Positions 8,168 to 17,460 of a stretch of DNA of 64,000 nt are shown one piece after another. Location: positions 665,001-729,000 of the forward strand of contig JACKCN010000001.1 of assembly GCA_020634015.1 (NCBI GenBank), written 5' to 3'. Origin of the DNA: Candidatus Delongbacteria bacterium. GTDB taxonomy: Bacteria; CAIWAD01. The translations under genes and the position numbers were made by a program. Numbering within the stretch: position 1 is the stretch's first letter; each line of letters begins with the position of its first letter. The notes beneath the pieces were generated by a model. The model did no database searches. It saw only the letters and a program-made list of their open reading frames with translations, and was not told the origin of the DNA.

Positions 8168-8674
8168 ATGAGCATCGCCGCATCCATGCTGCCCGAACTG
8201 GACAACGAACTGAAGAACACGCGCAAGGTGCTGGAACGCCTGCCCGACGAATCCTTCGGCTGGAAGCCCCACGCCCGCTCCATGTCCCTGCTGCACCTGT
8301 CCTCGCATGTGGTCAACATGCTCGCCTGGGGCACCATGACCGTGCAGACCGACTCCTTCGATGTGGCTCCCGTGGGTCAGGAACCGATGAAATCACCCGA
8401 GCATTCGGGCAGGGCCGCCGCGCTGGAAGCCTTCGACCGCAATGCCGCGGAGTTCCGCTCAGCCCTGGCCGCCGTGGAAGATGGCGAGATGATGCAGACC
8501 TGGTCACTGCTCGCCGGTGGCGAGGTCATCTTCGCCATGCCACGGGTGGCCGCGCTGCGCTCGATGATCCTGAACCATCTGATTCACCATCGGGCCCAGC
8601 TCACGGTCTACCTGCGCCTGCTGGACAAGCCGGTTCCCGCGCTGTATGGCCCCAGTGCGGACGAAAACTTCTGA
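8168..8674 (+). CDS. DinB-family four-helix metalloprotein
   Basis: A 168-residue DinB/YfiT-like four-helix bundle. The expected metal-binding histidines are visible: one in L-H-L-S-S-H-V-V near residue 48 and two in N-H-L-I-H-H-R-A-Q near residue 140. The family includes bacillithiol- and mycothiol-dependent transferases, but which thiol, if any, this one uses cannot be told. CAGGAGACTTGCACG precedes the ATG. The product is cytosolic. A terminator-like hairpin follows. Confidence 0.92.
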   Translation: MSIAASMLPELDNELKNTRKVLERLPDESFGWKPHARSMSLLHLSSHVVNMLAWGTMTVQTDSFDVAPVGQEPMKSPEHSGRAAALEAFDRNAAEFRSALAAVEDGEMMQTWSLLAGGEVIFAMPRVAALRSMILNHLIHHRAQLTVYLRLLDKPVPALYGPSADENF

Positions 8675-8692
8675 GCATTGCCCCCGATTGAC

Positions 8693-8728
8693 GAACGGCC
8701 CCCTACGCACAAGCCCGGGGGGCCGTTC
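8693..8728. terminator. Bidirectional terminator-like hairpin
   Basis: An 11-bp perfect stem, GAACGGCCCCC (8693-8703) and GGGGGCCGTTC (8718-8728), separates two convergent genes. A strong U-tract is missing on both sides, so it may need Rho or other help. Confidence 0.7.
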
Positions 8729-8760
8729 TGCTTGATCGCCAGCAGATCCGGCGCGCATGC

Positions 8761-9489
8761 TCAGGGCCTGGATGTGCCGGCCTGGGGCAGATGTTCCAGA
8801 ATCAACTGCCCCAGGCGGGCATAGTCTCCATCCAGATGGTGTCCTCCCGCAATGGAAATGACCGTGGCCAGGCCGTCGGGCAGGGACGAGCCGATGCAGT
8901 CCGGATCCTCGCTGCCGTAGAGACAGAGGATCGGCATGCCGGACAGGCTTCGCAATTCGGGCAGGACCTCCAGCAGGGGGCCGCTGGGTGAGGCCCCGAG
9001 GGCGTCCCACAGGTGGACTTCCAGCGAGGTCTCCGCGGAGGGAGCGATCAGCACCAGCTGGGCGACCCGCGCACGCAGGTCTTCGGGCAGACGGTTGATC
9101 ATGAAAGGCAGGACATCGGCTCCGCGGGAAAACCCCACCAACAGGACAGACTGCCTGCCGGTACGGGCCAGTCCCCGGGCAATGATCCGGCCGAGGGTTC
9201 GGCCGGACTGCTCGACGGTCTTCGGCTGGCTGAAGTACTTGCGAGCATCCAGACCAATGACGGGCAGCCCCGCCGCGGACAGAGTCGCGGCCAGCTCCCG
9301 GTCGATGCTGGCCCAGCCTCCATCTCCACTGATCAGCACCACAAGAAGATCCGGCCCGGGGCCATCGGCCACAACCTCCACCAGCGGCAGGTCCGCCAAC
9401 GCATCACCCGTGATCGCACGGGCGGCACACAGGGCTGAGGGCAGCAGACACTGCAGGCCCAGCAGCAGAGAACTGACCAGGGATTTCAT
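8761..9489 (-). CDS. VirJ/AcvB-like periplasmic serine hydrolase
   Basis: A 242-residue alpha/beta hydrolase with a signal peptide (to about residue 22). It has the VirJ-family pattern I-S-G-D-G-G-W, followed by D-A-R-K-Y-F and the nucleophile elbow G-F-S-R-G-A-D; the C-terminal G-G-H-H-L-D supplies the histidine. In Agrobacterium and Rhizobium, AcvB-type proteins hydrolyse lysyl-phosphatidylglycerol in the periplasm. No lysyl-phosphatidylglycerol synthase is present here, so only the family, not the substrate, is assigned. Confidence 0.87.
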   Translation of the reverse strand: MKSLVSSLLLGLQCLLPSALCAARAITGDALADLPLVEVVADGPGPDLLVVLISGDGGWASIDRELAATLSAAGLPVIGLDARKYFSQPKTVEQSGRTLGRIIARGLARTGRQSVLLVGFSRGADVLPFMINRLPEDLRARVAQLVLIAPSAETSLEVHLWDALGASPSGPLLEVLPELRSLSGMPILCLYGSEDPDCIGSSLPDGLATVISIAGGHHLDGDYARLGQLILEHLPQAGTSRP

Positions 9490-9750
9490 ACGGGGCCCTT
9501 TGCGGACAACAAGGAGCGGGAGCTGTCTGGAACCATCATCGACATGGCGAAACCTGCCGATGCCCCGACGGGTTCCTGAACCGAACCCACTGCCAGTGCC
9601 ACTCCAGAAGAGGCAGCCGCGGATCCATTTCCGGGAAACGCCTGCGGCTTGGCCGGTTGCACAGGGTTCTGCATACTGCCGGCCTGCGGGATGGGCCCTT
9701 GCAGGGGCGAGTCACGCCACATTCCGGCATCAGCAAGCGCGGAGGCCATG

Positions 9751-11175
9751 ATGAACGAATTCCGACTGGAACACGACAGCATGGGAGAGGTCCGGGTCCC
9801 CGCCGACGTGTACTGGGGTGCCCAGACCCAGCGCTCGATCGAGCATTTTCCCATCGGCCGCGAACGATTCCGCTGGCCGCGTTCCGTGATCCGGGCCTTC
9901 GCCCTGGTCAAGGGTGCCGCCGCGCGCGCCAATGCCGAACTGGGACAACTGGACAAAGAGCTTGCCAAGGCCATCTCCGGGGCGGCCGCGGAAGTGGAAT
10001 CGGGGCGCTGGGACACACAGTTTCCACTGGTGGTGTTCCAGACCGGATCCGGCACCCAGAGCAACATGAACGCCAACGAAGTGCTGGCCAACCTGGCCAA
10101 CGAACGCCTGGGTCACGCGCTGGGCAGCCCCGGGCCGGTCCATCCCAATGACCATGTCAATCGCGGCCAGAGTTCCAATGATGTCTTCCCCACCGTGATG
10201 CATGTGGCCGTGCTGGGGGAACTGCAGGAGCGTCTGCTTCCGGCTCTCACCGGCCTGAAGAAAACCTTCGGGGCACTGGCGACTGAGCATGCCCTGCTGG
10301 TCAAGACCGGGCGCACGCACCTTCAGGACGCCACCCCGATCACACTGGGCCAGGAGGTCGGGGCCTGGGCCGCCCAGCTGAGCCTGGCACTGGACGCCCT
10401 TGACAGCGCCCGGCCCGGCGTGCTGCAGCTGGCCCTGGGCGGCACCGCTGTGGGCACCGGGCTGAACGCACATCCCGGCTTTGCCGAGGCCGTGATCCAG
10501 GATCTGGCGCGGATCACGGGTCTGCCCTTGCGCCAGGCTCCCAATCTCTTTGCCGCCCTGGCCGGCCACGAGCCCCTGCTGCAGCTGAGCGCCGCTCTGC
10601 GCACCACGGCCGCGGCCCTGCTCAAGATCGCCAACGACATCCGCTGGCTGGCCAGCGGACCGCGCTGCGGCATCGGCGAGCTGCGTCTGCCCGAAAACGA
10701 ACCGGGCTCTTCGATCATGCCCGGCAAGGTCAATCCCACCCAGTGCGAAGCGCTCTCGATGGTCTGCGTGCAGGTCTATGGCAACGACGCCGCCCTGGCC
10801 TTCGCCGCCAGCCAGGGGAATTTCCAGCTGAATGTCTACAAGCCCGTGATCCTGCACAATGTGCTGGAAAGCATCGGGCTGCTGGCCGACGCCTGCGCGG
10901 CCTTTGACACCCACTGTGCCCGGGGAATCGAACCGGACCGGGCGCGCATCGCCGACCTGCTGGAGCGCAACCTGATGCGAGTCACGGCACTGGCTCCCCG
11001 GATCGGCTACGAACGGGCCGCGGCACTGGCGCATTCGGCCAGCCTGCGCGGGCTGAGTCTGCTGGAGGTCGCCCTCGAGGACAGCAGCCTGGATCCGGAC
11101 GAGCTGGCGCGCTGGCTCGATCCCGCGCGACAGGCCCTGCCCAACCGGAAGACGGACGACGATGACTCCCGCTGA
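9751..11175 (+). CDS. fumC: Class II fumarate hydratase
   Basis: FumC interconverts fumarate and L-malate in the citric acid cycle without an iron-sulfur cluster. The 474-residue length fits. Visible motifs are G-S-G-T-Q-S-N-M-N-x-N-E, the H-P-N-D-H-V-N region, T-H-L-Q-D-A-T-P and the signature G-S-S-I-M-P-G-K-V-N-P near residue 320. Two ATG codons are adjacent (9748 and 9751); 9751 is chosen because GGAGG (9741-9745) is then 5 bases away and the N-terminus reads M-N-E-F-R-x-E-x-D-S-M-G. The end overlaps the next gene by 14 bases. The related aspartase at 54268 is a different enzyme. Confidence 0.96.
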   Translation: MNEFRLEHDSMGEVRVPADVYWGAQTQRSIEHFPIGRERFRWPRSVIRAFALVKGAAARANAELGQLDKELAKAISGAAAEVESGRWDTQFPLVVFQTGSGTQSNMNANEVLANLANERLGHALGSPGPVHPNDHVNRGQSSNDVFPTVMHVAVLGELQERLLPALTGLKKTFGALATEHALLVKTGRTHLQDATPITLGQEVGAWAAQLSLALDALDSARPGVLQLALGGTAVGTGLNAHPGFAEAVIQDLARITGLPLRQAPNLFAALAGHEPLLQLSAALRTTAAALLKIANDIRWLASGPRCGIGELRLPENEPGSSIMPGKVNPTQCEALSMVCVQVYGNDAALAFAASQGNFQLNVYKPVILHNVLESIGLLADACAAFDTHCARGIEPDRARIADLLERNLMRVTALAPRIGYERAAALAHSASLRGLSLLEVALEDSSLDPDELARWLDPARQALPNRKTDDDDSR

Positions 11176-12802
11176 CTCACAGGCCCTGAATGACGTGCTG
11201 GCCTGGCACCGGCTCAGCAGCCACGCGCCCGGGCGATTCGCACCCGGACCGGGTGGCCTGGACTGGATCACCCAGCCCGATCCGTTCCAGCACTGGGTGG
11301 GCACCCAGCGCCTCACTCTGCCGCTGCGTCCTGTCCGTCCGGACGACACCCACCCGGAGCCATCGACGGACGCGCGCACACGGCTCGGCCAGTTGTTGCA
11401 GGACAGTCTGGGGCTTTCGGCGTGGAAGGAATTCGGCCAGTCCCGCTGGGCCCTGCGGATGAATCCCTCCAGTGGCAACCTGCATCCCACCGAAGCCACC
11501 CTGATCTGCCCCGCGATTCCCGGCCTGAGTGACACGCCCTTCGTGGCGCACTACGCTCCCCGCGATCACAGTCTGGAACTGCGGGCCCGTGTGCCTCTGG
11601 CGCTGTGGGAGGCTCTGGTCGGGGAACTGCCCCGGGAGTCTTTTCTGCTGGGTCTTTCCAGCATTGCCTGGCGCGAAGCCTGGAAGTACGGCGAACGTGC
11701 CTTCCGTTATGTGCACCTGGATCTGGGCCATGCCCTGGGCGCCCTGGCCTTCGCGGCCGCTCCCCTGGGGCTGAGCGCGCGCTCCTGCCCGGCGCTGTCA
11801 CACGCCCAGCTTGAGACCCTGCTGGGGCTGGACTCGACGCGCGGCCCCTTTCACGAGATCCCGGACATTCTGGTGGTGCTGGCCCAGGCCGACTCGCTGC
11901 CCGATGGGGCTTCAGGCCTGTCACTGACGGTTCCCGAGGGTTGGAATGAGCTGCACTGGCAGGGAGAACCCGAGTCCCTGGGAGCCCTTCCCCGTGTCTG
12001 GCCCGGACTGCGACGCATGAGTGAGCTCTGCCGCTCGTCCGCGCCGATGACCGACCCGGACGAAGCGCCCTTGCCTCCGCTGTCCGACAGGTGGCCACGC
12101 CCGGGCCCGTCGCTGCGTGCCCTGATCCACGGTCGACGCAGTGCCGTGGCCATGGACGGTGAGACGGCGATGCCCCTTGAGGATTTCCAGCGGATTCTGC
12201 AGCGTTGCCTGCCGGGCGCCGGACATCTGCCCTGTGCCAGCCTGCCCCAGCGGCCCCGGGTGTCCCTGCTGATCTTCGTGCACCGTGTCACGGGACTGGA
12301 GTCGGGTCTGTATCTGCTGCTTCGGGATCCGGCTCACGAAGAACGGTTGCGGGCCGTCAGCGATCCGGGCCTGCTCTGGGCACCTTGCGGCGAATCGCTG
12401 GCCGAACTGCCGCTGCGACTTCTGCAACCGGGCGACTGGCGCTCGCGGGCGGCCGCGCTCAGTTGCGGGCAGGAGATCGCGGGCGAGGGCTGCATCAGTC
12501 TGGGCATGCTGGCCGAGTTTCGCCCAGGACTGGAACAGGTCGGCCCCGCCCTTTACCCGCGCCTCTACTGGGAATGCGGTCTGCTGGGCCAGGTGCTCTA
12601 TCTGGAAGCCGAGGCGGCAGGACTGAGCGGCACGGGCATCGGTTGTTTCTTCGACGAGGCCGTGCACACGAGCATCGGGCTGAAGGACGACAGTTTCCGC
12701 AGCCTGTATCACTTCACCATTGGCGGCGCGGTTCGCGATACCCGACTGCGCACCCTGCCACCCTATGCCGATCGCGGCACAGACAGCGGAGATGACGCAT
12801 GA
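11162..12802 (+). CDS. Tandem nitroreductase-fold protein, SagB/ThcOx family
   Basis: A 546-residue protein with two nitroreductase-like domains. The first (about 85-250) has the FMN-site-like R-M-N-P-S-S-G-N-L-H-P-T-E; the second (about 305-535) contains R-R-S-A-V and a G-x-G-T-G-I-G-C-F-F-D-E motif. SagB/ThcOx enzymes are FMN oxidases that oxidise azolines in modified peptides, but stand-alone relatives are common and no precursor peptide or cyclodehydratase is nearby. It starts inside the fumC end and its stop overlaps the next start by 4 bases. Redox enzyme with unknown substrate. Confidence 0.85.
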   Translation: MTPADSQALNDVLAWHRLSSHAPGRFAPGPGGLDWITQPDPFQHWVGTQRLTLPLRPVRPDDTHPEPSTDARTRLGQLLQDSLGLSAWKEFGQSRWALRMNPSSGNLHPTEATLICPAIPGLSDTPFVAHYAPRDHSLELRARVPLALWEALVGELPRESFLLGLSSIAWREAWKYGERAFRYVHLDLGHALGALAFAAAPLGLSARSCPALSHAQLETLLGLDSTRGPFHEIPDILVVLAQADSLPDGASGLSLTVPEGWNELHWQGEPESLGALPRVWPGLRRMSELCRSSAPMTDPDEAPLPPLSDRWPRPGPSLRALIHGRRSAVAMDGETAMPLEDFQRILQRCLPGAGHLPCASLPQRPRVSLLIFVHRVTGLESGLYLLLRDPAHEERLRAVSDPGLLWAPCGESLAELPLRLLQPGDWRSRAAALSCGQEIAGEGCISLGMLAEFRPGLEQVGPALYPRLYWECGLLGQVLYLEAEAAGLSGTGIGCFFDEAVHTSIGLKDDSFRSLYHFTIGGAVRDTRLRTLPPYADRGTDSGDDA

Positions 12803-13392
12803 ACAGCTGGGACGAACGCTACTCCGCCAGCGAGTATGTTTACGGAACCGAACCCAATGGCTTTCTGGTGCAGGTGGCGGACCGACTCAGGCCCGGTGAC
12901 CTGCTCTCGCTGGCCGAAGGCGAAGGGCGCAACGCCGTGTATCTGGCCGGACTGGGTCACCGCGTGAGTGCCGTGGATTCCTCGGCCGTGGGTCTGGCCA
13001 AGGCCCGTGAGCTGGCTGCGCGCAAGGGCGTGAGGCTTGAAACCACCTGTGGCGATCTGGCGGAGTACGATCCCGGTCAGGACCGCTGGGACAGCGTGGT
13101 GTCGATCTTCTGCCATCTGCCCGGGGCTGTGCGTGCCGACCTGTACCGGCGCGTGTGCTCGGGTCTGCGTTCAGGCGGGTTGCTGGTGATCGAGGCCTAC
13201 ACGCCCGCCCAGCTGGCCCATGGCACGGGCGGCCCGCGCGATGTGTCGCTGCTGGTGTCGCTCGAGACCCTGCGTACGGAGCTGGAGGGTCTGGAATTCC
13301 TGATCGCACGGGAAACGGAACGCACGGTCGTGGAAGGCACTCTGCATACGGGACTGGCCTCCGTGGTCCAGGTTCTGGCCCGCAAGCCCTGA
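12799..13392 (+). CDS. Class I SAM-dependent methyltransferase, TehB/thiopurine-like
   Basis: A 197-residue methyltransferase. It begins W-D-E-R-Y with the Y-G-x-E-P-N segment typical of this subgroup. The SAM site is L-x-L-A-E-G-E-G-R-N-A-V-Y-L-A, followed by the acidic loop V-D-S-S and the motif C-G-D-L. Relatives methylate tellurite or thiol compounds. It overlaps the nitroreductase gene by 4 bases (ATGA), so it belongs to the same fumC-led unit. Substrate not determinable. Confidence 0.9.
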   Translation: MNSWDERYSASEYVYGTEPNGFLVQVADRLRPGDLLSLAEGEGRNAVYLAGLGHRVSAVDSSAVGLAKARELAARKGVRLETTCGDLAEYDPGQDRWDSVVSIFCHLPGAVRADLYRRVCSGLRSGGLLVIEAYTPAQLAHGTGGPRDVSLLVSLETLRTELEGLEFLIARETERTVVEGTLHTGLASVVQVLARKP

Positions 13393-13443
13393 GAGTTCCT
13401 GCTGACTCTTCCGCTCATCCGGAATCAGACCTCAGTCCGGGGA

Positions 13444-13977
13444 TCACGCGGAGCCGCGGATCACCCAGACCTCCTCCCCATCCTCCATATCCTCGGTGCG
13501 CACCAGCCCCGCAAAGGCGGCCACCCGCTGGCTGGCGACGTGCGCGGGGTGCACGCAGGCGCGAACCTCGGGCACTCCCTGCTCCAGCAGCCAGGCGACC
13601 AGCGCCCGGGCCGCTTCCCCGGCAAAACCTTGCCCCTGCCATTCCGTTCCGATCACCCAGGCCACATGGGCATGGTCCTGACACACCGTGCTCTGGGAGT
13701 AGCCCAGCGGCTGGCCCCCGGTCTTGTGTTCGATCAGCCAGTTCAGCCAGATCTCCTGGCCGTCGGGAGAACGACGCTGTTCGCGAAACCTCAGCAGCTC
13801 AGTCAGCGCAGCTTCCGATTCGGGAGGATCGCCACCCGTGAACTCGTGCAGGCGCACGTCGGCCAGCAGGGGATACAGGATGCGGGCGTGCGTGCTGCGC
13901 AGGGGTCGCTGGAGCAGTCGCGCGCTCTCGAGCAGCGGGGCATGGTCGGCAGGAAGCTGGAACACGGCGATCTCCAT
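13444..13977 (-). CDS. GNAT-family acetyltransferase (RimJ/RimL-like)
   Basis: A 177-residue acetyltransferase with W-L-I-E-H near the centre, the acetyl-CoA loop region W-V-I-G-T-E-W-Q-G-Q-G-F-A-G-E-A-A, and C-V-H-P-A-H-V-A-S-Q-R-V-A, the RimJ/RimL signature. The frame is open to 14061, but that would overlap ppx; the ATG at 13977 fits the domain start, although its ribosome-binding site is weak. It lies just downstream of ppx on the same strand. Acceptor unknown. Confidence 0.85.
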   Translation of the reverse strand: MEIAVFQLPADHAPLLESARLLQRPLRSTHARILYPLLADVRLHEFTGGDPPESEAALTELLRFREQRRSPDGQEIWLNWLIEHKTGGQPLGYSQSTVCQDHAHVAWVIGTEWQGQGFAGEAARALVAWLLEQGVPEVRACVHPAHVASQRVAAFAGLVRTEDMEDGEEVWVIRGSA

Positions 13978-14036
13978 CGGGTGGCGCCCGGCCGTGGGGA
14001 GGTGATCCGGACCTTGGGTTCGGCGCGGGAGTGGGC

Positions 14037-14969
14037 TCAGGACTGGCGCGAATTGGCCCATTCGTGGTACAGTTGGCGAATCAGGCCATCGGCCAGGCCG
14101 GCCTGCGGCACCTGCATCCAGGTCGAGCGGGCGGTCTGCATCACGAAAAGGTAAATCCTCAGGGCATGGGGCAGCACGTCGGCGCGGTCCGGGCGCAGCC
14201 CCAGCTGGCGAATGCGCTGGGAAACCGTCAATCCGCTGATGCGCTCCAGCTGGCGCTGGATGCGCAGTTGCGACAGGGAATGATCCGGTTTGAGCCCCAC
14301 CAGCGAGACCAGCTTGTTGATGTTGCCGCCGCTGCCGATGGTGATCACGGGCCCCCGCGGCCGGTGTTCACGCAGCCACTGGGCCATTTCCTGCCAGACA
14401 CCCGGGTCGGTGCGTTCGGTCAGCAGGCGCACGGTACCCACGGGAAAGGAGCGACTCTGGGCCGCTCGTCCGGGCACCAGCAAGGTCAGCTCGGTGCTGC
14501 CGCCCCCCACATCCGTATAGAGGTAGTTTCCCGCCCGGTCCAGGCCCGCCTGTCCCGCGTTGGCCAGCAGGATGTGCGCTTCCTCGCTGCCCGTGATCAG
14601 TTCCAGATCCAGCCCCGCATCCTCGCGGATCTGCCGGGCCAGCTCGTCGGCGTTGGCCAGACTGCGCAGCGCGGAGGTGGCACAGGCGCGCCAGCGCAGC
14701 GGCTGCCAGGCCTCCATCAGCAGGCGAAAGGCTTTCAGGCTGTTGACCAGACGTTCGGCCGTGGCGGCACTGAGCTGCCCACTGATGAACGCCTCGGTGC
14801 CCAGGCGCAGGGGCATCCGGAACAGCGAGACCTTGCGGAAACAGGGCTCGCCGTCTTCATCCAGCACCTGCATGAAGAGCAGGCGCAGGGCATTGGAGCC
14901 CACGTCGATGGCGGCGAAGCGATGACCGAATTCACCGGGTTGGGGAGCGGGCGAAGACTGGAATTCCAA
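14037..14969 (-). CDS. ppx: Ppx/GppA-type exopolyphosphatase
   Basis: A 310-residue actin-fold phosphatase that removes phosphate from polyphosphate or pppGpp. Motifs are A-A-I-D-V-G-S-N-A-L-R-L-L (phosphate 1), a C-A-T-S-A-L-R segment, T-G-S-E-E-A and the D-V-G-G-G-S-T-E-L phosphate-2 loop. Only the two N-terminal actin-like domains are present; the C-terminal HD domain of long Ppx enzymes is missing, as in many short homologues. The ppk1 gene lies 13 bases upstream on the same strand, so synthesis and breakdown of polyphosphate are encoded together. Confidence 0.93.
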   Translation of the reverse strand: MEFQSSPAPQPGEFGHRFAAIDVGSNALRLLFMQVLDEDGEPCFRKVSLFRMPLRLGTEAFISGQLSAATAERLVNSLKAFRLLMEAWQPLRWRACATSALRSLANADELARQIREDAGLDLELITGSEEAHILLANAGQAGLDRAGNYLYTDVGGGSTELTLLVPGRAAQSRSFPVGTVRLLTERTDPGVWQEMAQWLREHRPRGPVITIGSGGNINKLVSLVGLKPDHSLSQLRIQRQLERISGLTVSQRIRQLGLRPDRADVLPHALRIYLFVMQTARSTWMQVPQAGLADGLIRQLYHEWANSRQS

Positions 14970-14982
14970 GGGCCGTGTTTCC

Positions 14983-17166
14983 TCAGGCTGGATGCGTGCG
15001 CATCACCAGGTTGCGGATTTCCTCCTGGGCACGCAGGCCGGACTGATGGTCGCCATCACGATAGCTGTTCGGCTGCTCCGTATCCAGCAGGCGGGCCTTG
15101 CGACTGTCCATCCAGTAGATCTCCAGCAATTCCTGCAGGTAGGCCTGGATGCCCGGGTCCATGATCGGGACGGCGGTTTCCACCCGGCGCTCGAAGTTGC
15201 GCGGCAGAAAATCCCCACTGCCGATGTAGTAGCGCGGGCTGCCGCCGTTGTGAAAACTGTAGATGCGTGAATGCTCGAGGTAACGGTCCACCACGGCCAT
15301 GGCCTGGATCTGGCGCCCCACCGTGTCCTTGCCGGCGCGCGCGCAGAACATGCCGCGCACGTTCAGGCGCACCCGCACGCCCGCTTCGGCGGCTTCGTAA
15401 AGCTGGTCGATCAGGGCATAATCGCCCAGGTTGTTCAGCTTCAGATGGATCTCGGCCCGGCGCCCGGCACGGGCCTCGCTGATCTCCTTGGCGATCAGCA
15501 GTCCCAGGGCCTCGCGCGTGTTCCAGGGGGAGGCCAGCAGATGGTGGAACTTGAGCTGCAGGTAGGGCTTGGTGAAGAACTCGAAGAGCTGGCTCACCTC
15601 GTGCACCAGCTCGGGGCGAGCGCTAAGCAGCATCATGTCCTCGAAGGCACCCGCCGTGTCCTCGTTGAAGTTTCCCGTGGCAATGCAGACATACCCGGCG
15701 GTCTTGCCGCGCTCCTCGCGCTCGATGTGCACCAGCTTGCTGTGCACCTTGAGCCCCGCCACCCCGAAGACCACATCGATGTCCTCGTCCTGCAGTTGCT
15801 GGGCCCAGTTCAGGTTGGCATTCTCGTCAAACCGGGCCTGGAGTTCCACCACCACCAGCACGCGTTTGCCGTTGCGTCTGGCCGTGATGAGCGCACGGAT
15901 CACATCGGAATTCTGCGCCAGTCGGTACAATGTGATCCTTATCCGCTGCACCTTGGGGTCCAGCGCCGCCTCGCGCAGCAGCATCACGAACTGCTGGAAG
16001 GGGTTGTAGGGAAAGTGCAACAGCCGATCACGCTTGCGGATCGCGCTCAGCAGACTGCCATCCAGCGGCAGACCCGAATGGGTCACCGGGGCTTCGGCCG
16101 GATAGCGCAACGAACGGCTTCCCACCTGCGGAAAGCGGATCAGATCACTGCGGTTGTGGTAACGCCCACCGGGCAGCAGAGTATCTTCCTGTGTCACACC
16201 CATCTTGCGCATCAGTTGCTTGAGAAAGTCCCGGGGCAGGCTGCCGTCGTAGACGAAGCGCACGGGCAACCCTTCCTTGCGGCGCTTCAGGCCCTCGGCC
16301 ATCTTGGCGCTGTAGCTGAGGGAGATATCGTCTTCCAGATCCAGTTCCGCATCGCGGGTCAGCTTGACCGTCCAGGCTTCGTAGACATCCTGCTTGAACA
16401 GGGCGAAGATCTCGGGCAGCATCAGGCGCACGATGTCGTCCACGAAGATCAAGGTGTCCTCGTCGTCCTGCCCCGGAATCACCACGAATCGCTGAAGATC
16501 CGGGGGCAGCTCGATCATCGCATAACGCTGCTTGCGCTTCTTTCGTGAATCGCTCATCCGCACGGCCAGGTAGATGCTGCGTTCCTGCAGCGAGGGCAGC
16601 GGCTCGCCCGGCTTGAAGAGCACGGGCGACAGTTCGGTCTGCACATTGGCCCTGAAGAAGCTCCGCACCCAGGCTTCCTGTTCGGGACTGAGCTGGGTTT
16701 CGTTGAGCAGATGGATCCGGTTGCGGTGCAGCTCCTGGATCACATCATCGTAGGTGGAGTTGTAGTCCGCATGCAACTGTGCCACGGTACGGGTCACGGC
16801 TTCCAGCACGCGATGCGGATCATGGCCGATGTAGCTGCGCGCCCGGTCGCCCAGTTGGCAGAGCCGGCGCAGGGTGGCCACCCGTACCCGGAAGAACTCG
16901 TCCAGGTTGGAAGAGTAGATGCCCAGGAAGCGGATCCGCTCGATCAGGGGCACGCTGGGATCGCTGGCCTCCTGGAGCACGCGCTGGTTGAACAACAGCC
17001 AGCTCAGTTCCTTGGGCAGATAACGTGGATTGTCGTCGCAGTAGGTGATCACGAAATGCTCGTCGCTGCTGAATGCCGTTGCGTCGGGACGGGCCCCAGT
17101 CTCGTTGCTCAGGATGAGATTTCTGCAAGCAAGCGCCCATGATACCAATCGGCCGCTCGATCTCAT
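14983..17166 (-). CDS. ppk1: Polyphosphate kinase 1
   Basis: PPK1 makes inorganic polyphosphate from ATP at the membrane. The N-terminal part has the family start R-Y-L-P-K-E-L-S-W-L-x-F-N-x-R-V-L-x-E-A and F-L-G-I-Y-S-S-N-L-D-E-F-F-x-V-R. The phospholipase-D-like half has H-F-P-Y-N-P-F, L-K-V-H-S-K with the autophosphorylated histidine, and C-I-A-T-G-N-F-N-E-D-T-A. The total of about 727 residues fits. The start is uncertain: ATG at 17166 is used, TTG at 17199 is an alternative, and the conserved domain begins some 45 residues later. It is first in an operon with ppx. Confidence 0.95.
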   Translation of the reverse strand: MRSSGRLVSWALACRNLILSNETGARPDATAFSSDEHFVITYCDDNPRYLPKELSWLLFNQRVLQEASDPSVPLIERIRFLGIYSSNLDEFFRVRVATLRRLCQLGDRARSYIGHDPHRVLEAVTRTVAQLHADYNSTYDDVIQELHRNRIHLLNETQLSPEQEAWVRSFFRANVQTELSPVLFKPGEPLPSLQERSIYLAVRMSDSRKKRKQRYAMIELPPDLQRFVVIPGQDDEDTLIFVDDIVRLMLPEIFALFKQDVYEAWTVKLTRDAELDLEDDISLSYSAKMAEGLKRRKEGLPVRFVYDGSLPRDFLKQLMRKMGVTQEDTLLPGGRYHNRSDLIRFPQVGSRSLRYPAEAPVTHSGLPLDGSLLSAIRKRDRLLHFPYNPFQQFVMLLREAALDPKVQRIRITLYRLAQNSDVIRALITARRNGKRVLVVVELQARFDENANLNWAQQLQDEDIDVVFGVAGLKVHSKLVHIEREERGKTAGYVCIATGNFNEDTAGAFEDMMLLSARPELVHEVSQLFEFFTKPYLQLKFHHLLASPWNTREALGLLIAKEISEARAGRRAEIHLKLNNLGDYALIDQLYEAAEAGVRVRLNVRGMFCARAGKDTVGRQIQAMAVVDRYLEHSRIYSFHNGGSPRYYIGSGDFLPRNFERRVETAVPIMDPGIQAYLQELLEIYWMDSRKARLLDTEQPNSYRDGDHQSGLRAQEEIRNLVMRTHPA

Positions 17167-17344
17167 CGGCGGATCCCGCCCGGGACTTCTGTCTCCCAAC
17201 CATCGTCTGTCTGTCGTGGTTCCGGGCCGATGGCGCCCTTGCCAGTCCAGGATCTTGTTTTCATGATACTTGCGTCAGATCCGGGTGAGACTCAGTGTCT
17301 CTTCCGGCGGGCAGGAGCAAGGAAATCCGGATGAGTGGCCTCTT

Positions 17345-17362
17345 TTGTTAAAATTTTGACAT
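17345..17362 (+). promoter_or_regulatory. Rex-like operator over an extended -10 before the hydrogenase operon
   Basis: The 18 bases are TTGTTAA-AATT-TTGACAT. The inner 16 bases form a palindrome with a single mismatch per half, and the whole resembles the Rex consensus TTGTTAA-N4-TTAACAA with two differences. It covers a possible extended -10 (TGT-TAAAAT, 17346-17354). Rex senses NADH/NAD+ and often controls hydrogenase genes. The site is about 100 bp upstream of hydC and is the only AT-rich stretch between ppk1 and hydC. Confidence 0.5.
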
Positions 17363-17460
17363 TTATCAATGCCGCACTGCCCGCCAGAAGAGACCATTCC
17401 CACGACGACGGAGATCCGGGTCCCCGGAGACCGCGCTTGACACAATCGTGAGGACCGTCC

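Noticed and set aside
9486..10100. 204-codon minus-strand ORF opposite fumC
   Set aside because: Antisense shadow of a well-conserved enzyme gene; no domain recognised.
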